Assembly: GCA_009692305.1 (NCBI GenBank) | Contig: SHZK01000007.1 | Coordinates: forward strand, 1 to 64,000 | Length of the DNA: 64,000 nt | From: Gammaproteobacteria bacterium | GTDB lineage: Bacteria > Pseudomonadota > Gammaproteobacteria > Pseudomonadales > Pseudohongiellaceae | Direction: 5' to 3' | Part shown: positions 27,529 to 36,887 of the stretch, one piece after another | Position numbering within the stretch: position 1 is the stretch's first letter | How the letters are laid out: every line of letters starts with the position of its first letter | Translations under genes and position numbers: made by a program | Notes under the pieces: model-generated | What the model saw: the letters and a program-made list of their open reading frames with translations, nothing else | Told to the model about the DNA's origin: nothing | The model's database searches: none

Positions 27529-28338
27529 ATGAACGAGAAAGATGATTTGAACAAACTACCACCTCTCGTCCCGGATCGGGATGATTTGGCTTCGCACCTG
27601 AGCAACAAGCGCTCTGCGCAGCAAGATATCGTGCGTTCGCGCTATAAGGTCGAGAAAGTCAAAGTCAGCACCTGGCCTGTGCGCATCATGCTAATGCTGC
27701 TCATCCTGGCCATGGGAGGCGCGGGATATGTTGCCTATTATATGTATGGCGAGTACCAGAGTGACCTGCGTCAGGCTGATCTGCGAATTGGCGATCTCGA
27801 GCGACGCCTGGCACTCGTGGGTGATAGTGCTGAAGAATCGACGCTGAATATTATTGAACGGATGGACTTCAATTTCTCGGAGATTGACAAGTTGTGGGGA
27901 GCGCGTCGAGTGCTTAATACGACCATTGAAGATGTGCAATCGGAAATCGCCAAACTCGCGCTCGTCAATACCGGCCAGGACGAAGCAGCCGCAGCACTTA
28001 GCCAGCAAGTGGCAACGGGTAACCAGGCCTCGATGGCCAATGAAACCCGACTTACTGCGTTGAATACGGAAGTTACCCGCTTGACTCAATCTCTGGCAGG
28101 ACTGAATGCAAGTATTCAGGAATTGAGTTCTTTGCGCAGTGAGCTCGCTCTGGTACAGGAAGCGCTCAATAGTGGAGACAACACGGTCGTTGGGTTGGTG
28201 GGTAGGGTGGAGTATATGGAACAGTCTCTGGAAGCCGTCAATGCCCATAGACTGCAAGTGAATGAAAGCCTGTTTCGATTACAGGAAAACATTGAAACCA
28301 TGCAGCGAGCGCTCAATGCACCGGAAACCGCACGGTAA
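27529..28338 (+). CDS. Single-pass membrane protein with long coiled coil, unknown function
   Basis: The 269-residue protein has a charged cytoplasmic N-terminus (about 1-50), one transmembrane segment (RIMLMLLILAMGGAGYVAYY, about 53-72) and a long periplasmic helical region rich in Leu, Glu, Gln and Asn with heptad-like spacing (about 75-265). I do not recognise the family. It resembles membrane-anchored scaffold proteins. It lies alone between two minus-strand genes. A weak ribosome site (no clear GGAG) leaves the start open. Confidence 0.65.
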   Translation: MNEKDDLNKLPPLVPDRDDLASHLSNKRSAQQDIVRSRYKVEKVKVSTWPVRIMLMLLILAMGGAGYVAYYMYGEYQSDLRQADLRIGDLERRLALVGDSAEESTLNIIERMDFNFSEIDKLWGARRVLNTTIEDVQSEIAKLALVNTGQDEAAAALSQQVATGNQASMANETRLTALNTEVTRLTQSLAGLNASIQELSSLRSELALVQEALNSGDNTVVGLVGRVEYMEQSLEAVNAHRLQVNESLFRLQENIETMQRALNAPETAR

Positions 28339-28391
28339 TCACGTTGCAGTAGCAGTTAGCAGTCGCGTCAGCAAGTGCGACTAATAGCAGA

Positions 28392-29186
28392 TTATTTGCC
28401 AGTGAAACGCGGCGCCCGCTTTTCAATAAACGCAGTAACTCCCTCTTTGAAATCAGGACGTGAAGCAGAGTCTGAGAAATACTCTGCCTCAGCCTGTAGT
28501 TGAGACTCAAAGGTATTTTCCAGAGAACGATAGAGCAGAACCTTGGTATTGCCGTAAACATGAGTTGGACCTTCGGCGAGTCGATGTGCCAACTTTGCCG
28601 TCTCTTGCTCCAGATCTGCAGTCGGCACAACGAAATTAATCATGCCAATATCCTGCGCCGTTTGCGCACCAAAGCGATCTCCCAGCAAGGCGATTTCCAT
28701 GGCTTTCTTGATGCCGACTGCGCGCGGCAAATGGAAAGTAGAAGATCCATCCGGGCTCGTTCCAATCTTGCAGTAAGCCAGCGTGAAGAATGCGTCTTCT
28801 GACGCAATCACCAGATCACACGCCAATGCCATACTTACACCGGCTCCAGCTGCTGCTCCCCTGCAACTGGCAATGATGGGTTTTGGCATGCGCCGCATGG
28901 CGTACATTATGGTGTGCAGATCGTGTATGCGCAGCATAAATTCCTTGCGGATTTCTGCCGAGGTTTGCTTGATCGAATCGCCCATGCCCTTGACGTCTCC
29001 CCCGGCCATGAAATGATCGCCTGCACCTGTTAATACGACACAGCGTACTGACTGGTCGACTTCGATATCATGCAAGACATCGGATAATTGCGCGCGCATC
29101 TCCATGCTCAAGGCATTGCGGGCTTCCGGGCGATTCATGGTAAGTGTGACAACTGCGCCGGCACGCGAAACTAGCAAGTGGCTCAT
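28392..29186 (-). CDS. Enoyl-CoA hydratase/isomerase family protein, PaaG-like
   Basis: Starting at the ATG at 29186 (AGGA upstream) gives 264 residues of crotonase fold. The oxyanion segments are NRPEARNALSMEMRAQLSDV and AGGDVKGM, and GAAAGAGVSMALACDLVIAS precedes TSPDGSSTFHLPRAVG. An Asp stands where hydratases have the second catalytic Glu, as in PaaG/isomerase-type members. Fatty or aromatic acid degradation is likely; substrate unknown. A paralogue lies at 31122. Confidence 0.85.
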   Translation of the reverse strand: MSHLLVSRAGAVVTLTMNRPEARNALSMEMRAQLSDVLHDIEVDQSVRCVVLTGAGDHFMAGGDVKGMGDSIKQTSAEIRKEFMLRIHDLHTIMYAMRRMPKPIIASCRGAAAGAGVSMALACDLVIASEDAFFTLAYCKIGTSPDGSSTFHLPRAVGIKKAMEIALLGDRFGAQTAQDIGMINFVVPTADLEQETAKLAHRLAEGPTHVYGNTKVLLYRSLENTFESQLQAEAEYFSDSASRPDFKEGVTAFIEKRAPRFTGK

Positions 29187-29295
29187 GGTAAATTCCTGTA
29201 TGCGAATTCGTGAGTGAGTATGAAGTGCGCAAGTATAACGCTTAAAATCTCGGCGTCGAACATTGCGTCGCACAATCGCAAGAGAGTCCTTCAAC

Positions 29296-29323
29296 TTGGC
29301 AATCGCTTCGGTTCAGGTATAAT
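29296..29323 (+). promoter_or_regulatory. Sigma-70 promoter of tRNA-Leu
   Basis: TTGGCA (29296-29301), 16 bases, TATAAT (29318-29323), followed by the GC-rich CGCGCCC discriminator typical of stable-RNA promoters. The tRNA begins 37 bases after the -10 element. Confidence 0.85.
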
Positions 29324-29359
29324 ACGCGCCCTTCTGTGCCGGAATCGGCGCTGAAACCT

Positions 29360-29444
29360 GCGGATGTGGCGGAATTGGTAGACGCGCTAGATTTAGGTTC
29401 TAGTATCGCAAGGTGTGGGAGTTCGAGTCTCCCCATCCGCACCA
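29360..29444 (+). tRNA. tRNA-Leu (anticodon TAG)
   Basis: The 85-base gene has acceptor stem GCGGATG and CATCCGC, a D-loop with GGTAGACGC, the anticodon stem CTAGA and TCTAG around TTTAGGT (anticodon TAG, reading CUA and probably other CUN codons), a long variable arm, the T-loop GTTCGAGTC, and an encoded CCA end (29442-29444). Class II form is right for leucine. Confidence 0.97.
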
Positions 29445-29519
29445 CAATATTATGTTCGATAGATAGCCCTCGCTAAATTTTTCTTTCTCAATCGGCTTTT
29501 CTCTGTTTGAATCACGGCT

Positions 29520-30257
29520 ATGAAAAATCCGTTTCGACCCGATCAGAAACAGTCTACATCCAGCAGCAAGACAGACAAGTTACCTGTCTCTGGCAAGCAG
29601 GATGTACAGGCATTTCTCTCCAAAGTTGCAGCGCTACCGCAGACTGGCGGTGATGCTCGTCTCATATTCTCTCTGGATGCTACCGCCAGCAGGCAGGCGA
29701 CCTGGGATGTCGCCAGCCAGTTACAAACTGATATGTTTTTGAGTGCGCAGGCACTCGGCGGCTTGCATGTGCAATTGTGTTATTTTCGCGGATTCGCTGA
29801 TTTTTACGCGAGTAGCTGGCAGAGCGGCTCAAAGGAGTTGCTGCGCGTGATGTCGGGCATACACTGCCAGGCTGGGGTAACCCAGTTGGAGCGAGTGCTG
29901 CGTCACGCGCTCACCGAGAACGCCAAACAGAAAATAAAATGTGTGATCTATATTGGTGACGCTATGGAAGAAAATCTCGATATCCTCGCACATCTGGCCG
30001 GTAAACTGGGGTTGCTGAACATTCCGGTATTCATGTTCCAGGAACGGAATGATCCAATAACGCAGCGCGCCTTTGTGGAGATCAGTCGCCTCTCTGGTGG
30101 AGCATACTCACAATTCGATGCCGCCAGTGCAGATCAGTTGCGCGAGTTATTGCGCGCGGTCGCTATTTACGCGGCAGGTGGTCTTAAGGCTCTGCAGAAT
30201 TTCAGCAAGACTGCAACCAAATCGGTCAAGTTGCTACAACAACAGCTTAAATCCTGA
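29520..30257 (+). CDS. VWA-like protein paired with a membrane J-protein
   Basis: The 245-residue soluble protein has a von Willebrand factor A-like fold: LIFSLDATASRQATWDVASQ (strand and MIDAS-like DxTxS), a central LGGLHVQLCYFRGF, CVIYIGDAMEEN (second acidic motif), and IPVFMFQE. A DxTxS replaces the classic DxSxS. The N-terminal 25 residues are Ser/Lys-rich. It starts 75 bases after tRNA-Leu and its stop is 5 bases from the following DnaJ-type gene, suggesting that the two products work together. Function unknown. Confidence 0.75.
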   Translation: MKNPFRPDQKQSTSSSKTDKLPVSGKQDVQAFLSKVAALPQTGGDARLIFSLDATASRQATWDVASQLQTDMFLSAQALGGLHVQLCYFRGFADFYASSWQSGSKELLRVMSGIHCQAGVTQLERVLRHALTENAKQKIKCVIYIGDAMEENLDILAHLAGKLGLLNIPVFMFQERNDPITQRAFVEISRLSGGAYSQFDAASADQLRELLRAVAIYAAGGLKALQNFSKTATKSVKLLQQQLKS

Positions 30258-30262
30258 CCATC

Positions 30263-31012
30263 ATGATATTTCGATTACTTGCTCTTATTCTCCTGCCAAT
30301 TCTGGCCTATTACATCGTTCGTGCCGTCGGCCAGCGCTTCGCTCTCACCTCCAGACAGAACAAACTATTGTTTGTTGTAGTCGTGTTTGTATTGGTGATT
30401 TCAACACTGGTTGTCCTGGGACGATTGCCAATTCAATTCATTCTGGCACCGATAGGTGTGGCGGCAACATTCCTGTTGCGGATGCTGCCCACTTTGCTGC
30501 GTCTGCTGCCTATGTGGCAGATATTAAGGAGTCGCACCAGCTTCGGTGCCAGTCGCAGTCAGGGACAGGCATCCACTATCCGTACGGAATTTCTTGCCAT
30601 GGAACTTGATCATGACACTGGCAATATGGATGGCAGGGTGCTGAAAGGGGGGTATGCCCAGAAAAAACTGTCATCCTTGTCACTGGAGGAGTTGCTCAAT
30701 GTATTGCATGAATGCAGCAGTGACTCGGACTCAGGTCAGGTGTTACAGGCCTATCTGGATCGCAATCATCCATCCTGGAGAGAGCAGACCGGTGTAGAAG
30801 CGGGGCCGCAAGCAGTAGCGGATGATTCCGTAATGACGCGCGCGCTCGCTCTGGAAATACTGGGTTTGTCTGAAGCTGCTGGCAAGAGCGAAATTGTGAA
30901 GGCACACCGACAGCTGATGCAGAAGATGCACCCGGATCGGGGCGGTTCCGATTATCTCGCCAAGAAGATCAATACGGCAAAAGATTATCTGCTCAAGAAC
31001 CACTCTGATTGA
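30263..31012 (+). CDS. Membrane-anchored J-domain protein
   Basis: The 249-residue protein has two N-terminal transmembrane helices (about 1-22 and 34-58) plus a hydrophobic stretch near 60-80, then a soluble region, and a J-domain at the very C-terminus (about 190-249). The HPD motif needed to stimulate DnaK is at 223-225 in KMHPDRGGSDYLAKKIN. C-terminal membrane J-domains like this resemble Tim14/DjlC-like proteins. It is downstream of the VWA gene and should recruit DnaK to a membrane site; the client is unknown. Confidence 0.85.
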   Translation: MIFRLLALILLPILAYYIVRAVGQRFALTSRQNKLLFVVVVFVLVISTLVVLGRLPIQFILAPIGVAATFLLRMLPTLLRLLPMWQILRSRTSFGASRSQGQASTIRTEFLAMELDHDTGNMDGRVLKGGYAQKKLSSLSLEELLNVLHECSSDSDSGQVLQAYLDRNHPSWREQTGVEAGPQAVADDSVMTRALALEILGLSEAAGKSEIVKAHRQLMQKMHPDRGGSDYLAKKINTAKDYLLKNHSD

Positions 31013-31028
31013 GGGGTTTTCTGTTGTA

Positions 31029-31108
31029 AGACCTCTTAGTTTTAAGGTCTCTTAGTTTTAGGATCTCTTAGTTTTAGGACCTCTTAGTTCTAAGACCTCT
31101 CTGTTTGA
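31029..31108 (+). repeat. Five tandem copies of a 16-bp repeat
   Basis: Units at 31029, 31045, 31061, 31077 and 31093, each 16 bases, vary around AGACCTCTTAGTTTTA (second AGGTCTCTTAGTTTTA, third GGATCTCTTAGTTTTA, fourth GGACCTCTTAGTTCTA, last AGACCTCTCTGTTTGA). There are no spacers, so it is not CRISPR. It lies between the convergent J-protein and enoyl-CoA hydratase genes. Confidence 0.95.
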
Positions 31109-31121
31109 AAACTTGCAGGAT

Positions 31122-31901
31122 TTATCCGGTTTTCTGTTGGTTCTTCCTGGTTTCCAGGAATGCCCGCATGATTGCCTGGGCAGCATCTGTCTGCAGCAAT
31201 CTGGCAAACTCCGCCAGCTCCAGATCAATAGTTGGCAGTAGCTGCTGTTGCTGACCTGCCTTCAGCAAACGTTTGCTGGTTTGCACGGCATCCGTGGGCA
31301 ATGCTGCCAGCTCGCTGGCGCGACGCAGCGCGTGGGCGAGATATTGATCTTGCGCCAAAACTTCAGTGACGATACCGAACTCACACGCCTTTTGCGCATT
31401 AATGCGCGCGCCGAGCAGTAATAGCTCGGCGGCGCGCTGGTAACCGATCTGGCGCGGTAATAAATAACTGGAACCAGCCTCTGGACACAGTCCCAGTCGC
31501 GTAAACGGTAGTTGCAGAAAGCAAGTTTCCGCCGCATAGACGAGATCGCAATGCAACAGCAGCGTGGTGCCAATACCAATCGCAAGCCCGCTAACCGCAG
31601 CTATAATTGGTTTTTTTGCGTGGGTAAGGGCGTGCATGAATTGCACGGACGGACGCTCACCAGGGTCTTGAGTGGCCGTGACAAAACTATTCACGTCATT
31701 GCCGCTGGTGAAGCAATCATCCGTACCTCGAATCAGGATGACATGTATAGCGTCTGTTGCGTCAGCGAGCTTGATACCATCAGCCAGCGCCTTGTACATC
31801 GATGGCGTGAGCGCATTTTTCTTTTCCGGGCGATGCATCTGCATGACGAGGACATTTGTTTCAGTACTATACAGAACATGTGGATCAGCGGATTGCAGCA
31901 T
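31122..31901 (-). CDS. Enoyl-CoA hydratase/isomerase family protein
   Basis: The 259-residue crotonase-fold protein has MHRPEKKNALTPSMYKALAD, the oxyanion segment CFTSGNDVNSF, AVSGLAIGIGTTLLLHCDLV and the catalytic-region LGLCPEAGSSYLLPRQIG, with Glu in place of the Asp seen in the 28392 paralogue. Substrate uncertain: either delta3,delta2-enoyl-CoA isomerase or hydratase. It is monocistronic. The first methionine gives the expected length. Confidence 0.85.
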   Translation of the reverse strand: MLQSADPHVLYSTETNVLVMQMHRPEKKNALTPSMYKALADGIKLADATDAIHVILIRGTDDCFTSGNDVNSFVTATQDPGERPSVQFMHALTHAKKPIIAAVSGLAIGIGTTLLLHCDLVYAAETCFLQLPFTRLGLCPEAGSSYLLPRQIGYQRAAELLLLGARINAQKACEFGIVTEVLAQDQYLAHALRRASELAALPTDAVQTSKRLLKAGQQQQLLPTIDLELAEFARLLQTDAAQAIMRAFLETRKNQQKTG

Positions 31902-32009
31902 CTGGTTATCCTGAGGGTGACATTGCGACGCAACATTCTAGTGGATTAAACATTTTAAGTAGAGTATTAATGCCGAAATTCACGCTGCTTGCCAATTGCA
32001 AAAATACCC

Positions 32010-33341
32010 ATGTCGATGGAACCTGCACACAATAACAGTAATACATTCGTCGCGGTCTTGCGCGCTGCGACGCTGATTGAGCGCGAGGAGTTGAAGTCAG
32101 TACTGGTGTCGTTTTTGTTGGTGTTCGTGCTCATGGCGGCTTATTACATGTTGCGCCCCGTGCGCGATGCAATGGCGAGTGACTGGAGCAATACCGAGAT
32201 CAGTGTGCTGTGGAATATTCAATTCATACTCAGTCTGGCCTTCGTCGCAATCTATGGATTCGCTGTAGCCAAGTGTCGATTCGCTTATCTGGTGCCAGCA
32301 ATATACGGATTCTTTGCAGTCAGTTTTGTCAGTTTTCATTTTGGCTCGACCTTCGTAGCTGATCCGGTGTTGCTGGATAAAGCATTCTATCTGTGGGTGA
32401 GTCTGTTCAGTCTGTTCCATGTGTCGGTGTTCTGGAGTCTGATGGCGGATCTGTTCACACAGGAACAATCGAAGCGGCTGTTTGGCTTTATTGCAGTAGG
32501 AGCCAGCGCCGGTGCTATCGCTGGTCCTCTGGTCGCTACCGTAGTGGCACAGCTGGTTGGTGCGGCGGGTCTGATGCTGGGAGCATCGCTGATGATGGTG
32601 GTGCCGTTGCCTCTGATCTTTTATCTGCAATACCTGAAGGAGCAGGCGCAATCAACCAGTCGCGGCGCTGAATCCTCACCGCTGCGAATTGGTGGAAGTC
32701 CCCTGGCTGGATTCCGGGATTTCTTCAGCTCTCCCTTTCTGATTGGCATTGCTGCCTTTATCTTGCTCTATACGGCTATCAGCTCATTCGCCTACTTTGA
32801 ACAAACCAATCTGCTACGGGAATATGATCGGGATCAGCGTACGCAAATCCTGGCGATACTGGCTCTGGTTGTGAATATCCTCACCTTCGTTCTTGGATTT
32901 TTCGCGACCAGCCGGATTACCACAAAATTTGGTCTGTCTGTGGCGCTTGCCAGCATGCCAGTGTTCATGTGTATCGCGCTGCTAATTCTCGCCTTTGCCC
33001 CGCTATTGACGGTGTTGCTGGCGCTGCAGATCGCACGGCAGGCTGGCAACTATGGAATCACCAGACCGGCACGGGAGATGTTGTTTACGGCGGTTTCCCG
33101 CGAGAGTCGCTTTAAATCGAAACCGGTGGTAGATGTGGCGATTTATCGCGGCGGCGACGCATTGTGGTCATCGGCATTTGCACTGCTAACAGACGGTCTT
33201 GGTCTTGGAATTGCGATGATGGCGGCAATCGGAGCTGCTATAGCCGCGATCTGGGCCGTGACCGGAGTCTGGTTGGGAGCGGCATTCCAGAAACAGCCTG
33301 ACCCTGAAGTAATCGCCGCACCATCGGTATTTGCCTCCTGA
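32010..33341 (+). CDS. ATP/ADP translocase-like or MFS permease
   Basis: The 443-residue protein has about 12 transmembrane helices. LLVFVLMAAYYMLRPVRDAM, SLFSLFHVSVFWSLMADLF and the later YGITRPAREMLFTAVSRESR and KPVVDVAIYRGGDA are like the NTP/NDP translocase (Tlc)-related proteins of free-living bacteria. The best known Tlc members exchange ATP for ADP in intracellular parasites; free-living homologues have unknown roles. The start is uncertain: 32010, 32016 or an upstream TTG, none with a good ribosome site. Confidence 0.75.
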   Translation: MSMEPAHNNSNTFVAVLRAATLIEREELKSVLVSFLLVFVLMAAYYMLRPVRDAMASDWSNTEISVLWNIQFILSLAFVAIYGFAVAKCRFAYLVPAIYGFFAVSFVSFHFGSTFVADPVLLDKAFYLWVSLFSLFHVSVFWSLMADLFTQEQSKRLFGFIAVGASAGAIAGPLVATVVAQLVGAAGLMLGASLMMVVPLPLIFYLQYLKEQAQSTSRGAESSPLRIGGSPLAGFRDFFSSPFLIGIAAFILLYTAISSFAYFEQTNLLREYDRDQRTQILAILALVVNILTFVLGFFATSRITTKFGLSVALASMPVFMCIALLILAFAPLLTVLLALQIARQAGNYGITRPAREMLFTAVSRESRFKSKPVVDVAIYRGGDALWSSAFALLTDGLGLGIAMMAAIGAAIAAIWAVTGVWLGAAFQKQPDPEVIAAPSVFAS

Positions 33342-33403
33342 AAAATTCAGTGACTAAGTGCTAGAATAGCGGGGAACTATTCAAGCACCTGAGGCACACG
33401 ACA

Positions 33404-34936
33404 ATGACTTTAATCCGCAACGAAGATCTCATCCAAAGCGTTGCCGACGCCTTGCAATATATTTCCTACTATCACCCACTCGATTTCGTACAAGCAGTCC
33501 ATGCAGCATATGAGCGCGAACAGTCGGCGGCAGCAAAAGACGCCATGGCGCAAATTCTGATCAACAGTCGTCTGTGCGCAGAAGGCAAGCGCCCGATTTG
33601 TCAGGATACCGGCATCGTTACCGTGTTTCTTAAGGTGGGCATGCAGGTACAGTGGGAAGGCAGCATGTCGTTGCATGACATGGTAAATGCGGGCGTGAGG
33701 CGTGCCTATTTGTTGCCGGATAATGTCCTCAGGGCGTCGATCCTGTCTGATCCGGCCGGCGCTCGCAAGAATACCGGTGATAATACTCCCGCCGTAATCC
33801 ACACCGAACTGGTACCTGGTCATACCATCGAAGTGAAAATCGCGGCGAAAGGTGGTGGCTCCGAAAACAAGTCAAAGCTGGTGATGTTAAATCCCAGCGA
33901 CAACCTCGCTGACTGGGTGGTGCAGACAGTGCCGACGATGGGTGCGGGCTGGTGCCCGCCAGGGATGCTTGGAATCGGTATCGGTGGTACGTCGGAGAAG
34001 GCCGCTTTGTTGGCCAAAGAAGCTCTGATGGATCCGATTGATATTCACGCATTGCGTGTCCGTGGTCCTGCCAATCGAATCGAGGAGTTGCGTCTTGAGA
34101 TCATGGATAGAGTTAATGATCTTGGTATCGGGGCGCAGGGTCTCGGCGGTCTTACCACGGTGCTCGATGTAAAAATTCTCGATTATCCCACCCACGCAGC
34201 CTCGTTGCCGGTGGCCATTATTCCGAATTGTGCCGCGACCCGACACGCACATTTCGTATTGGATGGCAGTGGTATTGCTGAACTCGATCCGCCACGCCTA
34301 GATGACTGGCCAAAGATCACCTGGGATGTGGGACCGAGAGCGCGCAAGGTGAACCTCGATAGCGTCACGCCGGCTGAGATTGCCACCTGGCAAACTGGTG
34401 AAACATTGCTACTCTCCGGCAAGATGCTCACTGGCAGAGACGCTGCACACAAGCGCCTGCTCGCAATGCTGGATAAGGGCGAGCCGTTGCCTGCCGGGGT
34501 CGATTTTCATAACAAGTTTATTTACTACGTGGGCCCTGTGGATGCGGTACGGGATGAGGTCATCGGTCCCGCGGGCCCAACGACTGCGACACGCATGGAC
34601 AAGTTTACCGATGCCTTGCTGGAGCAGACTGGCTTGATTGGCATGATCGGCAAGGCTGAGCGTGGGCAGACTGGTATCGATGCGATCAAAAAGCACAAGG
34701 CGGTGTATCTGATGGCAGTGGGTGGTGCTGCCTATCTGGTATCAAAGGCAATTCGCAAATCCCGTGTGCTGGCCTTCGCCGATCTCGGCATGGAAGCGAT
34801 TCACGAATTTGAAGTCGAGGAGATGCCGGTAACAGTGGCTGTCGATGTGAACGGTAACTCAGTGCACAAAACCGGACCTGCGATCTGGCGCGAGCGAATC
34901 GCTGAATCCCGCAAGCTGCAAGTGACGAACGGCTGA
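33404..34936 (+). CDS. fumA: Fumarate hydratase, class I (iron-sulfur)
   Basis: The 510-residue TCA-cycle enzyme converts fumarate and malate, using a [4Fe-4S] cluster. Visible segments are LCAEGKRPICQDTGIVTVFL, GGGSENKSKLVMLNPSDN, GIGIGGTSEKAALLAKEALM, IIPNCAATRHAHFVLDGSG and the late MGAVGGAAYL-like VGGAAYLVSKAI. The three cluster cysteines are probably among CQDTG, PNCAAT and a nearby CPPG. Homologous to E. coli FumA/FumB; oxygen-sensitive in known cases. No alternative class II gene is near. Confidence 0.93.
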   Translation: MTLIRNEDLIQSVADALQYISYYHPLDFVQAVHAAYEREQSAAAKDAMAQILINSRLCAEGKRPICQDTGIVTVFLKVGMQVQWEGSMSLHDMVNAGVRRAYLLPDNVLRASILSDPAGARKNTGDNTPAVIHTELVPGHTIEVKIAAKGGGSENKSKLVMLNPSDNLADWVVQTVPTMGAGWCPPGMLGIGIGGTSEKAALLAKEALMDPIDIHALRVRGPANRIEELRLEIMDRVNDLGIGAQGLGGLTTVLDVKILDYPTHAASLPVAIIPNCAATRHAHFVLDGSGIAELDPPRLDDWPKITWDVGPRARKVNLDSVTPAEIATWQTGETLLLSGKMLTGRDAAHKRLLAMLDKGEPLPAGVDFHNKFIYYVGPVDAVRDEVIGPAGPTTATRMDKFTDALLEQTGLIGMIGKAERGQTGIDAIKKHKAVYLMAVGGAAYLVSKAIRKSRVLAFADLGMEAIHEFEVEEMPVTVAVDVNGNSVHKTGPAIWRERIAESRKLQVTNG

Positions 34937-34961
34937 TTTACCTGCAGCGGCTGAGAACCTG

Positions 34962-36887
34962 CTAATCGCACATGTCCTGATAAGGATTGTCGAGTTCTAG
35001 CGAGATAGTTTGTTGCAAGCCTGAGACCTTGATTGATTGCGGTGTGATTGCAATGGATTCACTGCCCAGTACATTGTGATCAAATTTATAAATGGTGGAA
35101 TTTTTACCTTCCAGCATTGACTGGTCATAGGCATCAGCGCGCGCCTGTACTGCTTCCTGTGCGTGCTGGTAGGCAGTGAAGCGAGCTTTGCCGTGGCGTT
35201 TTATAAGCATCTGTTTTGCCACATGCGGCGCCAATATCGAGGCGGTAGCGTTATTGCCGCCAAATCCCTTCGAATTGAGAATCACAGCGTCAATATTGTT
35301 GGCGCCAACTTCCTTGTGTTTCAGCAACAGGTCGAGCTTATTGTGAGTGACATCATCGGCAATCGCATTCACTGTCAGGATGCCTGGAATGATTCCTTCG
35401 GCCCATACTCCGAGACTGGCATTGAGCTGGTCGCCAGCAGCAGATGCGAGTGAATGTCCGATGTAGGACTTGATGGCGGCGACTGGCCAGTTCTCGATAC
35501 CGAAAGTGGTGGCTATCTCATTCAGTATATGGGACTCGGTTTGACGATTTTGCGGCGTACCAGTGCCGTGAGCCTGTGCGTAGGTGCGTTGTTGCAGCGC
35601 CTTGTCGCCGATGATATTGCGAGTGGCGGCTACTGCCTTCGCTACGGAGATATAATTTCCCAATCCTGGACTGGCAATCGACTTCTTGTAGCCATCTGCA
35701 TTGATAAAAACGTCATTGATGGCGCCGTAAATGTTGGCGCCGAGTTCGAGAGCCAACTCGTCATCGAACAGGACGATGCACTGTGCAGATTCGGCCAGCG
35801 TGAAGCCGGCGTTATTGCCGAAGGGTCGGCAGGCGCGGCGGAAGTCAGGCAATTGATGTGGTCCCAGTCCGTCCAGATTGCGCAGCGCAGCATCATCAGC
35901 AAGGGCGCCCATGGTGCTGAATCCCTCGAATATTTCCGGTACCAGTGGCGCCTCACTGGTGCCGATAATCGATACGCGGTGGGTTCCGGATTGAATATCA
36001 CGGATGCCTTGCCTGAGGTTATACAAAAACGTAGCGCAGGCGGCGACATTAGTGCCGGTGGTCCCCAGATTACCAAGCAGGTAGGCATTGATAAAATCGG
36101 CAGGCATTTCCGCATAACCCAGCGCCAGTTGCTTGGAGGAAACCTTCTTGCCTAACAGGCGCGCCTGCAGCATGCCCCCATTACCGTTGTAATCCAGTTG
36201 TCCCATGCCGCTGCCTGCATACACGCTGATTTGGTCGGCAGACACGGCCTGCTTGACGCGTTCCCAGTCAATGCCGAGTGAGTTAATGGCATCAGACGCG
36301 GCGAATACGGTGAGCTGCAATCCACGGGGATGATTGCGCGAGGCATACAGCAAGGCAGGGTCGAAGCCGCTGGGCAATTGCCCGGCGCTATTCACGTTCG
36401 CTGCTTGATAACATTGCAGCAGCACTTCAAAGTTGGCCGCTACTTGAATTTTTATCGTGTCCTGGGCGTGCAGGGAGTCTGCAACTACCGACCATCCCGC
36501 TGGTATCGGGTCGGGCAAGTGCTTCTTGCGAATCTCGAAGCTGATGGGCTGGGCGCCGGTCGCAGCCAGGTTGACTTTCTGGTGGATTAATACTTGTTCG
36601 GGGTCGAACAGGTTTTGCTCGAGTCGCCGAATCAGGGTGCCGCGTTCCAGCTCCGGTGCGAGTTGGGCCAAATACTCCGGATAATTCACGGCGGTGCCGT
36701 GGGCATCGCGCCACGCGCCCGCGTGTTTGTGAATTTTTCCAGTTAGTGCGGCAAGACTGGCATGGGTTTGCTGGCATTTTGTTGGCGGTATTGAGGCGAG
36801 CACCATGCGGCGATAAGCATGGTGACCAGAGCTGCGTCCTGCAGCATTGATGCCGCCAAATCCGGCGATGATTGGAAGTTTTGCCAT
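34962..36887 (-). CDS. fabY: Beta-ketoacyl-ACP synthase FabY
   Basis: The 641-residue protein starts at the ATG at 36887 (MAKLPIIAGFGGINAAGRSS). It has a KS fold with active-site Cys284 in NVAACATFLYNLRQG, and His residues in AHGTGTPQNRQ and KSYIGHSLASAAGDQL. Long N-terminal and linker regions match FabY of Pseudomonas aeruginosa, about 634 residues, which starts fatty acid synthesis by condensing acetyl-CoA with malonyl-ACP in place of FabH. It converges with fumA at 34936. Confidence 0.85.
   Translation of the reverse strand: MAKLPIIAGFGGINAAGRSSGHHAYRRMVLASIPPTKCQQTHASLAALTGKIHKHAGAWRDAHGTAVNYPEYLAQLAPELERGTLIRRLEQNLFDPEQVLIHQKVNLAATGAQPISFEIRKKHLPDPIPAGWSVVADSLHAQDTIKIQVAANFEVLLQCYQAANVNSAGQLPSGFDPALLYASRNHPRGLQLTVFAASDAINSLGIDWERVKQAVSADQISVYAGSGMGQLDYNGNGGMLQARLLGKKVSSKQLALGYAEMPADFINAYLLGNLGTTGTNVAACATFLYNLRQGIRDIQSGTHRVSIIGTSEAPLVPEIFEGFSTMGALADDAALRNLDGLGPHQLPDFRRACRPFGNNAGFTLAESAQCIVLFDDELALELGANIYGAINDVFINADGYKKSIASPGLGNYISVAKAVAATRNIIGDKALQQRTYAQAHGTGTPQNRQTESHILNEIATTFGIENWPVAAIKSYIGHSLASAAGDQLNASLGVWAEGIIPGILTVNAIADDVTHNKLDLLLKHKEVGANNIDAVILNSKGFGGNNATASILAPHVAKQMLIKRHGKARFTAYQHAQEAVQARADAYDQSMLEGKNSTIYKFDHNVLGSESIAITPQSIKVSGLQQTISLELDNPYQDMCD

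Noticed and set aside
29242..29445. Reverse-strand protein frame across tRNA-Leu
   Set aside because: It is the complement of the tRNA gene and its promoter; such translations are known false genes.
31029..31108. CRISPR array
   Set aside because: Units are 16 bases, directly abutting with no spacers, and no cas genes are present.
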